Under the pieces are notes generated by a model. That model was not told the origin of the DNA, ran no database searches, and worked only from the letters and a program-made list of their open reading frames with translations. The translations under genes and the position numbers were made by a program. A DNA stretch of 64,000 nt, taken from assembly GCA_050174775.1 (NCBI GenBank), contig JBFXJP010000001.1, positions 744,001 to 808,000 of the forward strand, read 5' to 3'. Origin of the DNA: CAYPGJ01 sp050174775. Lineage in GTDB: Bacteria; Planctomycetota; Phycisphaerae; Phycisphaerales; UBA1924. Shown here piece by piece: positions 8,601 to 17,152 of the stretch; the stretch's first letter is position 1, and each line of letters starts with the position of its first letter.

Positions 8601-9728
8601 TCAGTCGAGCAGCGGGTTCTTCGCGCCCTGCACGTACTGCCCGCTCGGGCTCATCCCGGGGTGCGGGTTCACCATCACGTCGGAGTACAGCTCGCTGGCA
8701 GGGTCCGGCGCCGGAGATTCATCCGCGAACGTGATCGAGTCGCGCACGATCTCGCCGATCTCCTCCTGCATCGTGTTCCACTGCGCTTCGGAGAGCGCGT
8801 TGCGGTCCCGCATGAGATGGGCCGCGAGCATCGCGATGGAGTCGCGCTCCTTCTCGTAGTGCTCGACCTCCTCGCGCGTCCGGTACTTCTGCGGGTCCGA
8901 CATCGAGTGGCCCTTGTACCGGTACGTCTTGATGTCCACGAACGCCGGCTTCTGCTCCTCACGGCACTCGTCCACGATCGGCCGGAATTTGTCGTACAGC
9001 TCGAGGATGTTCATCCCGTCGAACGATGCGGACAGCATCCCGTACGCCTTGCCCTTGACCGTCAGGTCCTCGGCCATCGTCGTGCCCCGACCGATCGACG
9101 TCCCCATCGAGTACCCGTTGTTCTCGACGATGATGATCACCGGGAGCGAGTACAGGCCCGCGAGGTTCATGGCCTCGTGGAGGCAGCCCTGGTTCAGCGC
9201 GCCGTCCCCGAGGTAGCACAGCGCGACGCGCTTCTTGGGCTTGCCCCCCGACGCAAGGTCGCGCTTCAGGACCTCCAGCTCGTACTTCACCGCGAACGCC
9301 AGCCCCGCGCCCAGCGCCGTCTGCGCGCCCACGATGCCGTGCCCGCCGTACAGGTGGTTGGGCTTGTCGAACATGTGCATCGACCCGCCCTTGCCCTTCG
9401 CGCAGCCAGTGATCTTGCCGAACATCTCGGCCATGCACGCCCGGGGCGACATCCCGCGCGCCAATGCATGCCCGTGATCGCGGTACGCCGTCACGACCGG
9501 ATCGTCATGATTGACGCTGCCGAACGTGCCGACGACGAGCGCTTCCTGCCCCGTGTAGACGTGGCAGAAGCCGCCGATCTTGGCCTGCTGGTACGCCTGC
9601 ATCGTCCGGTTCTCGAACTCCCGGATCAGCTGCATGTCGTACAGCCACTTGAGCAGCGTGTCGTTGGAAAGCGAAGCCGAGGCTCGCTTGGTCGGGGCGG
9701 GTTTCGCGGGTGCGGTCACGGTGGTCAT
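8601..9728 (-). CDS. pdhA: Pyruvate dehydrogenase E1 component, alpha subunit
   Basis: 375 residues from ATG 9728. It has the E1-alpha hallmarks: MQLIREFENRTMQAYQQAKI (about 32-51), HVYTGQEALVVG, YRDHGHALARG, and the thiamine diphosphate motif from GDGALNQG (Gly174-Asp-Gly) to VENN (Asn203-204), with NQGCLHEAMNLAGLYSLPV between. The loop TYRYKGHSMSDPQKYR corresponds to the phosphorylation-loop region in eukaryotic homologues. The N-terminal 20 residues are Ala/Pro/Thr-rich and probably disordered. First gene of the pdh operon; a candidate promoter lies 79-107 bases upstream. No strong Shine-Dalgarno sequence is visible before the start. Confidence 0.96.
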   Translation of the reverse strand: MTTVTAPAKPAPTKRASASLSNDTLLKWLYDMQLIREFENRTMQAYQQAKIGGFCHVYTGQEALVVGTFGSVNHDDPVVTAYRDHGHALARGMSPRACMAEMFGKITGCAKGKGGSMHMFDKPNHLYGGHGIVGAQTALGAGLAFAVKYELEVLKRDLASGGKPKKRVALCYLGDGALNQGCLHEAMNLAGLYSLPVIIIVENNGYSMGTSIGRGTTMAEDLTVKGKAYGMLSASFDGMNILELYDKFRPIVDECREEQKPAFVDIKTYRYKGHSMSDPQKYRTREEVEHYEKERDSIAMLAAHLMRDRNALSEAQWNTMQEEIGEIVRDSITFADESPAPDPASELYSDVMVNPHPGMSPSGQYVQGAKNPLLD

Positions 9729-9806
9729 GCGGGATGGGTGTCTCGGATCGATCTCGGTGCGAGGCCACTGTGCGTGAGCATCGGCGCGCGCGGCGCGCAG
9801 TCGAGA

Positions 9807-9835
9807 ACAATAGGGCGAATCGGGCGCCCCGACAA
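9807..9835 (-). promoter_or_regulatory. Candidate sigma70-type promoter of the pdh operon
   Basis: Read on the minus strand, TTGTCG (9835-9830) is followed after 17 bases by TATTGT (9812-9807). Each box matches four of six consensus positions and the spacing is ideal. Transcription would start near 9800, leaving a leader of about 70 bases before pdhA. It is the only paired -35/-10 seen in the gap between pdhA and the end of the upstream gene. Confidence 0.45.
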
Positions 9836-9846
9836 AGCACAACCCC

Positions 9847-10851
9847 TCACGGCAGCGGGGCTTCCGGACAGGTGGCGCCGAAGTCTGTCAGCACCCTCCC
9901 CAGATCGAGGAAATCGACGCGTCCGTCCGCGGTGATGTCGGCCGGGCAAGGGTTTGCGCGCGGGGGGACGACGGAGACCTGCGGGGGCGCGTAGACGGTC
10001 GGGAAAACGGTCACAAGTTCTTGGCTGCCAGTGCTCGGCGAGATGCGGACGACCATCGCGCGGGAGGGCTCAGACTGGGTCGGGGCGGCCAGGTCACCGA
10101 CGTACAGGCTGCCGTAAAGCCCTACAGCCAAGGATGTTGGAGCGCGGAGCAGGCCGCCTTCGGAGATCTGGGTGAGGGCTCCGGAGGTGGGGTGGACGCG
10201 GTAGATGCGGCGGGCGGCGCCGTCGAGGGCGTAGATGGTTCCGGAGGGGGTCACGGTGACGTCCAGAGCCGATTGGAGGCTCGCGGCAGGGGCCAGGAGT
10301 GTCTGGGAGCCTGTGGAGGGGTTGACGCGGAGCAGCGAGCCCGCCACGCCGTTGGCGACCAAGAGCGTGCCGGAGGGCTCCCAGGCGAGCCCGCGAGGGT
10401 CGAAAAGCGCGTTTCCTGAAGAAATGGCCGTGACCCCCCAAGTGCCGGATTTGATGCGCACTATTCGCGATTTAGGCGCTACGTCGATGACAGCGACATA
10501 GATGTCTCCATTAGGGGCTTCCACTAGTGCGGAGGGTCCGAAGGGGGAGTTAAGCGGGCCGCCGGAAGCGAGGATGTTCGCGCTGCCACCGACAAACGGC
10601 GCGCGCACGAGGGCGTAGTTCGGCGGAGAGGGGCGCGCGAGCGCGAGGGCGGCCGTGCCGGTTCGCTCCGCGACAACATCGCGCACGTCGGTGAGCACGG
10701 CCGCGGAGACGGGCACGTAGGTCGTGCCGAGCGCGATCGCGCGGAGGGCGTCCTGCGGTGTGGAGAGGAGGAGATCGCCGGGGAGCACAGTGGCCGCGTG
10801 CGCGAGGCAGGACATCACGATCGGGGCGATTGCCCGGGCGGTTGTGTGCAT
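9847..10851 (-). CDS. Secreted NHL/SMP-30-like beta-propeller protein with one dockerin-type repeat
   Basis: 334 residues from ATG 10851. A signal peptide ends around HAATVLPGD (residue 20-25). Residues about 75-290 contain repeated propeller blades with the pattern of NHL/SMP-30 proteins: APNGDIYVAVID, DPRGLAWEPSGTLLVAN, DVTVTPSGTIYALDGAARR and APTSLAVGLYGSLYVGDL. The C-terminus (about 302-327) holds a single dockerin-like repeat, CPADITADGRVDFLDLGRVL. It looks like an exported binding or scaffold protein; catalytic residues for a lactonase are not evident. It lies just upstream of the pdh operon on the same strand but has no obvious functional tie to it. Confidence 0.8.
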   Translation of the reverse strand: MHTTARAIAPIVMSCLAHAATVLPGDLLLSTPQDALRAIALGTTYVPVSAAVLTDVRDVVAERTGTAALALARPSPPNYALVRAPFVGGSANILASGGPLNSPFGPSALVEAPNGDIYVAVIDVAPKSRIVRIKSGTWGVTAISSGNALFDPRGLAWEPSGTLLVANGVAGSLLRVNPSTGSQTLLAPAASLQSALDVTVTPSGTIYALDGAARRIYRVHPTSGALTQISEGGLLRAPTSLAVGLYGSLYVGDLAAPTQSEPSRAMVVRISPSTGSQELVTVFPTVYAPPQVSVVPPRANPCPADITADGRVDFLDLGRVLTDFGATCPEAPLP

Positions 10852-10923
10852 GGGTCTCTCCTCCGACGTGGATTGTTCGGCACGGCGCGGTGGCGGGCCA
10901 GCGCCGTCCGAAAAAAAGCGGCG

Positions 10924-11634
10924 CTACTGCTTGTTCGCGGGGGTGAGGCGCACGCGAACGGATGTGCCGCGCGGGGGCGTGTTTTCGGGATCAGCGATCC
11001 AGACGGGCTCATCGACGGCCGCTTCGGGGCTGAAGACCGTTGGCAGCGCGAGTGTTTCCGTGCCGAAGGTGGCGAGGCCGATGAGCGTGCCGGACATGTC
11101 CGCGTCGTAGATCTCGCCGGCGGGCCGTTGAACGATGCGCGAGCCGGCGAAGAGGAAGGGTCTGTCGGGGAGGCGTTCGTTGGTCTGCGCGTGGCGCACC
11201 CAGGACGCGGCCGGGGAGACATGCTCCTTGCCTTCGTTATCAAGCGTGACGAACTCGACGCGCACTTCATCGCCGGTGGGCGGGGTGAGCACGGCTTCCC
11301 GGTTGCGCGTGGTCCACGCGCCGGGCTTGCCGGGCTCGAGGCCGATGAGGAGCAGGGCCGCGTGGATGTGGGAGGGCTTGGCGCTGGTGACAACGAGCGA
11401 TTCGTGCTCGCGCGTGTCGGGCGTGCAGGCGATGAGTTCGAGATAGATGAGGGGGTGTCGGCCCTTCGCGTCGGGCGTTCGCGCGTCGATTGGGACGACG
11501 GCGTCGAACTCGACGACGCGCGCCTTGCGGTCGACACGGAGGTGAGGGAACGGCTGCGCGTCGGGCTGGGGGTCTGCGGGAGTGAGGGGCTGCGCGCAGA
11601 GCAGCGCAGAGACGAGGCATGCATTGATGAGCAT
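10924..11634 (-). CDS. YdjY-domain-like exported protein
   Basis: 236 residues from ATG 11634 (MLINACLVSALLCAQPLTPA, a short signal peptide); a TTG nine bases upstream is an alternative. The segment RVDRKARVVEFDAVVPID, then LELIACTPDTREHESLVV and KPSHIHAALLLIGLEPGKPG, is the pattern I associate with the YdjY domain of planctomycete exported proteins. The second half (VEFVTLDNEGKEHVSPAASW, then PVWIADPENTPPRGTSVRVR) continues as beta-rich sequence. The function of this family is not established. It lies immediately downstream of rplS on the same strand. Confidence 0.75.
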   Translation of the reverse strand: MLINACLVSALLCAQPLTPADPQPDAQPFPHLRVDRKARVVEFDAVVPIDARTPDAKGRHPLIYLELIACTPDTREHESLVVTSAKPSHIHAALLLIGLEPGKPGAWTTRNREAVLTPPTGDEVRVEFVTLDNEGKEHVSPAASWVRHAQTNERLPDRPFLFAGSRIVQRPAGEIYDADMSGTLIGLATFGTETLALPTVFSPEAAVDEPVWIADPENTPPRGTSVRVRLTPANKQ

Positions 11635-11701
11635 CACGCCCAAAAGAATACCGCTCGCGTGTGCGAGCGGTGGCGCGTGCGTTGGGTTGTGGTCCGCGGG
11701 A

Positions 11702-12097
11702 TCAGGACTCGGCGGACGCGCTCTCGGGCGCGGCGGCGCTCGCGAGGCCGCGACGCTGATCGCGGAGGCGGCGCTTCTTGCCGACGCGCTCGCGGAGGAA
11801 GTAGAGCTTGGAGCGTCGGACGCCGGCCTTGCGGACGACCTCGTACTTGGCGACGCGTGGTGAGAGGACGGGGAAGATGCGCTCGACGCCCTGGTTGTCG
11901 ACGATTCGACGAACGGTGAGCATCTCGGAAGAGCCGCGGCCCTTGCGCGAGATCAGGACGCCCTGGAAGATCTGGATGCGCTCCTTGTCGCCCTCCACGA
12001 TCTTGCAGTGGACGTTGACGGTGTCGCCGATGTCCATCTGGGGGACTTCGACGGCGGGCTGGCCGGAGACGCTCTCGATGAGTTTCTGCGTGTCCAT
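11702..12097 (-). CDS. rplS: 50S ribosomal protein L19
   Basis: 131 residues from ATG 12097. The core matches L19: VPQMDIGDTVNVHCKIVEGD, RIQIFQGVLISRKGRGSSE, TVRRIVDNQGVERIFPVLSP and KAGVRRSKLYFLRERVGKK. The C-terminus has an extra Ala/Ser/Glu tail (ASAAAPESASAES) not found in the minimal protein. L19 sits at the interface between the 30S and 50S subunits. It follows trmD with a 45-base gap, as in the usual rpsP-rimM-trmD-rplS order. Confidence 0.98.
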   Translation of the reverse strand: MDTQKLIESVSGQPAVEVPQMDIGDTVNVHCKIVEGDKERIQIFQGVLISRKGRGSSEMLTVRRIVDNQGVERIFPVLSPRVAKYEVVRKAGVRRSKLYFLRERVGKKRRLRDQRRGLASAAAPESASAES

Positions 12098-12142
12098 GTG
12101 TCTCTCGTGTCTGGTGTCGGGCGTTGCGGCCCGTGTTGTCTT

Positions 12143-12841
12143 TCAGGAATCCAAGAGGTCGGGTCTTCGTTCCCGGGTGCGGGAGATCATCTGCTCGAGC
12201 CTCCACTGCGCCACCTTCGCGTGGTCCCCGGAGACGAGGACCTGAGGGACTTCGAGGCCTTCCCAGAGCTGGGGTCGAGTGTAGTGCGGGCAGTCGAGGA
12301 GACGCTCGCTGTTCGGCCCAACGGGTGAGAAGGAGTCGGACTGGGCGGATTCGGCATCGCCCAGGGCGCCGGGGAGGAGTCTGACGATCGCGTCGATCAG
12401 CGCGAGTGCGGGGATTTCGCCTCCGGAGAGGACGAAGTCTCCGACGCTGACTTCGAGGGGCTCGAGACGCTTGATCACTCGTTCGTCGATTCCCTCGTAG
12501 TGGCCCGCGATGAGGAGGAGCCTCGGGAGAGAGGCGAGTTCCTCGACGAGGGGTTGCTTGAGGGGCACGCCTTGGGGCGTGAGGAGCACGCGTCTGGTGG
12601 GCGCGGGGTCCAGTGCTTCGACGTCGAGGACCGCGTCCCAGAGGGGCTGGCACATCATGACCATGCCGGGCCCGCCACCGAAGGGGCGATCGTCGACCTT
12701 GCTGTGCTTGTTCTTCGCGTATCTCCTGATGTCGTGTGCGTGCCAGTGAACGAGGCCAGCGTCACGCGCGCGGCCTGTGATGCTTGCGGAGAGGACGGGC
12801 TCGAAGACCTCGGGGAAGAGGGTGAGAACGTCGATCCGCAT
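12143..12841 (-). CDS. trmD: tRNA (guanine-N1-)-methyltransferase TrmD
   Basis: 232 residues from ATG 12841 (MRIDVLTLFPEVFEP). The trefoil-knot methyltransferase signatures are present: DDRPFGGGPGMVMMCQPLW, LTPQGVPLKQPLVEELA, LIAGHYEGIDERVI and VSVGDFVLSGGEIPALALID, with a C-terminal helical domain (HYTRPQLWEGLEVPQVLVSG). It methylates G37 of tRNAs with S-adenosylmethionine, preventing +1 frameshifts. It lies 25 bases downstream of rpsP, with no rimM between them. Confidence 0.98.
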   Translation of the reverse strand: MRIDVLTLFPEVFEPVLSASITGRARDAGLVHWHAHDIRRYAKNKHSKVDDRPFGGGPGMVMMCQPLWDAVLDVEALDPAPTRRVLLTPQGVPLKQPLVEELASLPRLLLIAGHYEGIDERVIKRLEPLEVSVGDFVLSGGEIPALALIDAIVRLLPGALGDAESAQSDSFSPVGPNSERLLDCPHYTRPQLWEGLEVPQVLVSGDHAKVAQWRLEQMISRTRERRPDLLDS

Positions 12842-12866
12842 GACGGGTCAGGGCGTTGCGCGCCCC

Positions 12867-13214
12867 TTAGTCCTTCTTCTCTTCGCCCCCGGCGCCGGCA
12901 GCGTCGCCGCCGCGTGCCTTGGTGCAGGCGTCCGCGCGGGCCTTGACCTTCTTCTCCCAGGCAGCGCGGTCGATGACGTCGCGCTTGGCGAGCATGGCGG
13001 CGATGGTGCCGGAGGGCTGAGCGCCGACGCCGATCCAGTACTTGATGCGCTCGAGGTTGAGGTTGAGCTGCTTGGCCTCGTCGGCGGCCATCGGGTCGTA
13101 CCACCCGAGCTGTTCGATGACGCGACCGTCGCGCTTGGCGCGCTGATCGACGGCGTTGATGCGGTAAAAGGGCTTGTGCGGCGCGCCCATGCGCTTCATT
13201 CGGATGCGAACCAC
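12867..13214 (-). CDS. rpsP: 30S ribosomal protein S16
   Basis: The start is placed at GTG 13214, which yields the canonical N-terminus MVRIRMKRMGAPHKPFYRIN and has GGGAGA six bases upstream; the frame opens further back but that extension does not fit the family. The product is 115 residues: S16 core (VIEQLGWYDPM, LNLERIKYWIGVGAQPSGTI) followed by a Lys/Ala/Gly-rich tail ending in EEKKD. It is the first gene of the rpsP-trmD-rplS cluster, which lacks the usual rimM. Confidence 0.96.
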   Translation of the reverse strand: MVRIRMKRMGAPHKPFYRINAVDQRAKRDGRVIEQLGWYDPMAADEAKQLNLNLERIKYWIGVGAQPSGTIAAMLAKRDVIDRAAWEKKVKARADACTKARGGDAAGAGGEEKKD

Positions 13215-13348
13215 AGCGGTCTCCCGTCGGATCAGGTCCAGTGCGTTGAACAACGACCGCCCGCCGGCTCCACCAGAGAGACCGTGCGGACGGGAACCGA
13301 GCAGTTTAGCAGCCTGTCAGGGGACTGCAACGCGCGAATCGCCCCCCT

Positions 13349-15268
13349 TTATCGCGGGGACTTGGCGCGGGCCTGCTCCACGGCGTCCTTCACCATGGCC
13401 GGGGTGTACGCATCGAACTTCAGGGGCTGGTCCAGACCCGGCCCGAACACGGCCAGGAGGGGGATTCCCACCCAGTCGAGGCTCTTGAGCATGGCGGAGC
13501 CGTCGGGGTTGTTCGCGGTCAGGTCGATCTTCATGGGCTCGACGCCCTCGGAGTTCAGGAGGGCTGAGATGTCCCGGGTGTAGAGGACGGTGGCCTCGAG
13601 GGTCTTGCAGTTGAGGCACCACTCGGCAGTGAAGTCGAGGACGACCACCTTCCCCTGGGAGCGCGCCTGGGCGAATCGGTCGGGGGTGTAGTACGTCCAG
13701 TCGACGGGGCCCTTCCGGGTCAGGTCGCGCGCGACGCCCATCGAGGCGCCGATGAGGAGGGCGCCGAGGACCGTGAAGGAGACGCGCCGGAGGGGCTTCC
13801 TGGTGATGCGGAAGGTCTTCACGATGAGGAGGAAGCCGGCTGCCGTGACAAACGCGGCCACGATCCACCAGTAGAGCTTGCTCGGGGGATCGGGGGGTGT
13901 GGTCATGACGGCCACGAGGCCGATGCCGAGGAAGAAGGCCGCCACGCCGAGCATGAGGAGGCCCATGACCTGCTTGACGAGTTCGGAGGCGGGGCCGGTG
14001 CGCGGGACCTTGGAGACCCACTTGGGGCGCGCGGAGAGGATGAGATAGGGCAGGGCCATGCCCAGGCCGATGGCTGCAAAGGTGACCATGGTGAGGGCCG
14101 CGGGCTGCTTGGTGGCCCATGCCGCCGCAGAGCCCATGAAGGGCGCGGTGCAGGGTGTGGAGAGGACGGCGGTCATGACGCCGAAGAGGAAGGAGCCGTG
14201 GGGAGTCTCGTGAGAGGGATTCACCATGTACACGGCTTTGGGCAGGGAGACGGTGAAGACGCCGAGCATGCCGATGCCCATGACGGCGATGAAGAGTCCG
14301 ACAACGATGGAGAACCAGGGTCGCTGGAAGAGGGAGTTGATCGCGTCGAAGCCGGAGATGAAGGAGATGGCGGCGCCGATGGCGAGCCAGAAGGCGATCA
14401 CGCCGGCAGACATGATGAGGCCGAGCGTGAAGCATCGCGCGGGGTTTCCCGCGGCTGCGCTGAGGCCCATGATTTTGAGCGGGATGACGGGGAGAACGCA
14501 GGGGGTGAGGTTGAGGAGGAGGCCGCCGACCGCGGCGAGCAGGAGGAGAAGGGCCACGCCGATCGCGCCCTTGGCGTCGACGTCGAACTTCAGGCCGAAG
14601 GCGTTGAACTCGACGAGCTCTTCTCCAGAAGCCATCTTCGCAAAGACGGAGAGATCGAAGTCGGCGAAGAGCGTCGGATCGGCCGGAGGGACCGCGGGGC
14701 TGCCGGCGGTCTGGATCTCGAGTCGGACCTCGATGGTCTCTGACTGGGGCGCGAGGCAGGTGCGGTCATCGCAGGTCTGCCAGGAGACTTCGATGGGGAG
14801 CGTGACCACGCCCGCTTGCGCGGAGGGGGCGATCTCGATGGGCAGGTATGCGACGACGCGACCTTCGTGGAACGGGATCTTCGCCGGCTCGGCGCCAAAG
14901 GAGACTTCGATTTCGTGCGTGGCCGGCCACTGGATGGGGCCGACGTTCGCGATGTAGGCGGGGCGGTTGTTCGGGGAGACGCTGATGAGGGTGGGGATGG
15001 GGGAGAGGCCCAGGGACTCTGGGAGGTTGGGCTTCTCCGGCCAGATGTGCCAGCCGTCCGCGACATCGAAGATGACGGCGATGGCGATCTGGTCGCCCGG
15101 GGCGACGGCGGGCTTGGACGGATGGGCCTCAACGGTGACCTTCTCGGCGCGGTCGGGGCCTGCGAAGCCGAGCTGGGCGGGGGAGGGTGCGGAGGAGATG
15201 AGCACGGCCAGGCCCAGGAGGAGGGGCGTGAGGACGCGGCTCAGGAGAGCGTTGAGTGGTGGACGCAT
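13349..15268 (-). CDS. dsbD: DsbD-like thiol:disulfide interchange protein
   Basis: 639 residues from ATG 15268 (MRPPLNALLSRVLTPLLLGL, a signal peptide). Residues about 30-210 form the periplasmic DsbD-alpha-like domain (DVADGWHIWPEKPNLPESLG; SWQTCDDRTCLAPQ). A central block of about eight membrane segments has the redox cysteines of the CcdA/DsbD transmembrane domain in LLNLTPCVLPVIPLK and VLSTPCTAPFMG. The C-terminal thioredoxin-like domain carries DFTAEWCLNCKTLEATV (CxxC). DsbD passes electrons from cytoplasmic thioredoxin to periplasmic acceptors for disulfide isomerisation and cytochrome c maturation. All three modules are complete. It is divergent from fliM, with 155 bases between. Confidence 0.93.
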   Translation of the reverse strand: MRPPLNALLSRVLTPLLLGLAVLISSAPSPAQLGFAGPDRAEKVTVEAHPSKPAVAPGDQIAIAVIFDVADGWHIWPEKPNLPESLGLSPIPTLISVSPNNRPAYIANVGPIQWPATHEIEVSFGAEPAKIPFHEGRVVAYLPIEIAPSAQAGVVTLPIEVSWQTCDDRTCLAPQSETIEVRLEIQTAGSPAVPPADPTLFADFDLSVFAKMASGEELVEFNAFGLKFDVDAKGAIGVALLLLLAAVGGLLLNLTPCVLPVIPLKIMGLSAAAGNPARCFTLGLIMSAGVIAFWLAIGAAISFISGFDAINSLFQRPWFSIVVGLFIAVMGIGMLGVFTVSLPKAVYMVNPSHETPHGSFLFGVMTAVLSTPCTAPFMGSAAAWATKQPAALTMVTFAAIGLGMALPYLILSARPKWVSKVPRTGPASELVKQVMGLLMLGVAAFFLGIGLVAVMTTPPDPPSKLYWWIVAAFVTAAGFLLIVKTFRITRKPLRRVSFTVLGALLIGASMGVARDLTRKGPVDWTYYTPDRFAQARSQGKVVVLDFTAEWCLNCKTLEATVLYTRDISALLNSEGVEPMKIDLTANNPDGSAMLKSLDWVGIPLLAVFGPGLDQPLKFDAYTPAMVKDAVEQARAKSPR

Positions 15269-15423
15269 ACGGGGTTTATAAACGCCCGGGTGGAGCTTTG
15301 GTTCGCGGGCGGGGTGGGTGGTGATGCGCAAAGGGTGCGCACGCTTCAAGGGTTTGCGTGGCTTGTTCCGATAGTGCTGGGGGCCGCGTGTGGGCCCAAC
15401 ACCCTCTCGGAGAGACGGCGGGC

Positions 15424-16440
15424 ATGGCAGACGTTCTAGATCAATCAGAGATTGATGCACTGCTGCAGGCGGTGGAGTCGGGGGACGTCGAGGAGGAACA
15501 ACGAGAGGCGCAGATTTTCAGCCGCCGGAAGCGGGACTTTGAGTCTCTGGAGATCCGGCGGTACGACTTCAAGCGTCCGGAGCGCGTGTCGAAGGATCAG
15601 ATGCGTGCGCTGCAGACGCTGCACGAGGCGTTCGCACGAAATTTCGGGGCCGCGTTGTCCGGGTATCTGCGGACGATCGTGGAGGTGAAGGTCGCGTCGT
15701 GCGATCAGATGACGTACTGGGAGTTCATCGCGGGCCTGCCGAACCCGACGTCGTTCAATCTGCTGGCCGCGCCTCCGCTGGAGGGGGCGATGTGCCTGGA
15801 GATCAGCCCGCTGATCATCTACCCGATCATCGATCGGTTGCTGGGCGGGACGAACCATGAGCTGTTCATCCCGCAGCGTCCGCTGACGACGATCGAGGAG
15901 CGGCTGATCCACCGGATCATGCACCGGGGTCTGGCGTCGCTGAGCGAGGCGTGGGCGTCGCTCAAGAAGGTGGACTTCACGCTGAGCGGGAGCGAGTCGA
16001 ACCCGCAGCTGGTGCAGATCGTCCCGCCGAACGAGGTCGTGATCGTGATCGGGTTCGAGGTGAAGATGGGCTCGCGCGCGGGGGCGATGAACCTGTGCAT
16101 CCCGTACAACGTGATCGAGCCGGTGGTGAGCGAGCTGTCGCGTCAGACGTGGTTCAGCGCGACGCCGACGGGCCTGCGTCAGAAGTTCACGCAGCAGCTG
16201 ACGCACGGGCTGGCCGCGGCCGGGGTGGAGGTGACGGGTCTGCTTGCCGAGACGACGATGACGATGCGCGACCTGGTGTCGCTGGCGGTGGGGGACGTGA
16301 TCTCGACGGAGAAGCCCGCGTCGGAGCACGTGCTGGTGTGCGTGGAGGGGCAGAAGAAGTTTCTGGCGAACATCGGCCAGTACCGCGGCGCGCGAGCGCT
16401 GAAGGTGACGCGCGCGATCATCGCCGAGGACCGGGTGTAA
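15424..16440 (+). CDS. fliM: Flagellar motor switch protein FliM
   Basis: 338 residues from ATG 15424. The N-terminus VLDQSEIDALLQAV is the CheY-P-binding motif, so it should respond to chemotaxis signals. The middle domain is unmistakable (RRYDFKRPERVSKDQMRALQ, LHEAFARNFGAALSGYLRT, IIYPIIDRLLGG), and the C-terminal SpoA domain includes VGDVISTEKPASEHVLVCVE and FLANIGQYRGARALKVTR. FliM forms the middle of the C ring and couples torque direction to CheY. It stands alone here: the flanking genes are dsbD and a STAS protein, not fliN, fliG or other flagellar genes. Confidence 0.97.
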   Translation: MADVLDQSEIDALLQAVESGDVEEEQREAQIFSRRKRDFESLEIRRYDFKRPERVSKDQMRALQTLHEAFARNFGAALSGYLRTIVEVKVASCDQMTYWEFIAGLPNPTSFNLLAAPPLEGAMCLEISPLIIYPIIDRLLGGTNHELFIPQRPLTTIEERLIHRIMHRGLASLSEAWASLKKVDFTLSGSESNPQLVQIVPPNEVVIVIGFEVKMGSRAGAMNLCIPYNVIEPVVSELSRQTWFSATPTGLRQKFTQQLTHGLAAAGVEVTGLLAETTMTMRDLVSLAVGDVISTEKPASEHVLVCVEGQKKFLANIGQYRGARALKVTRAIIAEDRV

Positions 16441-16450
16441 GGGGGAGCGC

Positions 16451-16804
16451 TCAGGCGTTGTCGAGGTCGCGGACGGCTTCGTCGAGGGAGTCGGCGGAGC
16501 GGAAGCGCGCGTCGAGCTTGAGGAGCGCGAGCATCTTGCGGACGGGGGGCGCGAGAGAGGCGAGGAGCATTCTGGCGGCGCGGTCGTCGCAGAGCTCCTG
16601 TACCTGGAGGAGCATGGCGATGCCGACGGAGGTGATGAGGGAGACTTCGGAGGCGTCGAGGACGAGGGCCGCGTCGTCGCGCACGGGAAGGCGCTGCTCG
16701 ATGGCTTGTCGGAGGGGCTCGGCCGTGATGTGGTTGACGGCTGGCGGGAGATGGACGACCAGGATCTGTCGGTCGTGGCCTGCGAGCTCGTGTCGGACGT
16801 CCAT
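16451..16804 (-). CDS. STAS-domain protein (anti-sigma factor antagonist type)
   Basis: 117 residues from ATG 16804 (MDVRHELAGHDRQILVVHLP); a TTG at 16843 would add 13 residues and cannot be excluded, since neither start has a good ribosome site. The fold matches STAS domains of SpoIIAA/RsbV type: an N-terminal beta hairpin, ITAEPLRQAIEQRL, then ALVLDASEVSLITSVGIAML, which aligns with the DLSxVxxxDSSGL phosphorylation loop. One Ser remains in the loop (ITSVG), and the usual Asp is replaced by Thr. Such proteins relay partner-switching signals through an anti-sigma kinase; no kinase or phosphatase gene is adjacent. It is convergent with fliM, ten bases away. Confidence 0.8.
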   Translation of the reverse strand: MDVRHELAGHDRQILVVHLPPAVNHITAEPLRQAIEQRLPVRDDAALVLDASEVSLITSVGIAMLLQVQELCDDRAARMLLASLAPPVRKMLALLKLDARFRSADSLDEAVRDLDNA

Positions 16805-16873
16805 TGCCGGGTTGAGGATGTGGGTGGTTGCGGGCGGCGTCAAACGCTGGGGGCGGAGCCCGTTCGGGTTCTG

Positions 16874-16901
16874 TTGACCGGGTGGGCACGAAGGTTATAC
16901 A
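16874..16901 (+). promoter_or_regulatory. Strong sigma70-like promoter of the nusA-infB operon
   Basis: TTGACC (16874-16879) is separated by 16 bases from TATACA (16896-16901), each box matching five of six consensus positions. This is the best promoter seen in the window. Transcription would begin near 16908, giving a leader of about 400 bases before nusA. Confidence 0.75.
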
Positions 16902-17115
16902 CTGTGTGGACGCACGTTCGGCGCGGTGTGCCCGCTCCGGCGTCGGGAATCACGGTCATGAGCATGGTCCGCGACAATGCGTGGTAAGCGTTTCCAAGAC
17001 CGTCCGGCTGTGCCTTCGGGCTGGTCGAACGCCTTGGCGTCCTCGGGAGGTCAGCGATGAGCTGATCGGATGACGAGGACGGGACAGGCCTTGTGCCTTC
17101 GGGTCGGGAGCACCG

Positions 17116-17152
17116 GCGCGTGGCAAAGGGTCGTGTGTCGCGGGCCACGCGC
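17116..17152 (+). promoter_or_regulatory. Candidate antiterminator hairpin in the nusA leader
   Basis: GCGCGTGGC (17116-17124) is perfectly complementary to GCCACGCGC (17144-17152): nine base pairs, eight of them G-C, with a 19-base loop. The 3' arm is the same stretch that forms the 5' arm of the terminator hairpin at 17144, so the two structures exclude each other. Confidence 0.55.

Noticed and set aside
16958..16987. Nine-codon frame (MSMVRDNAW) in the nusA leader, possibly a leader peptide
   Set aside because: It has no good ribosome site and shows no run of regulatory codons. It lies inside a predicted helix, so it is probably chance.
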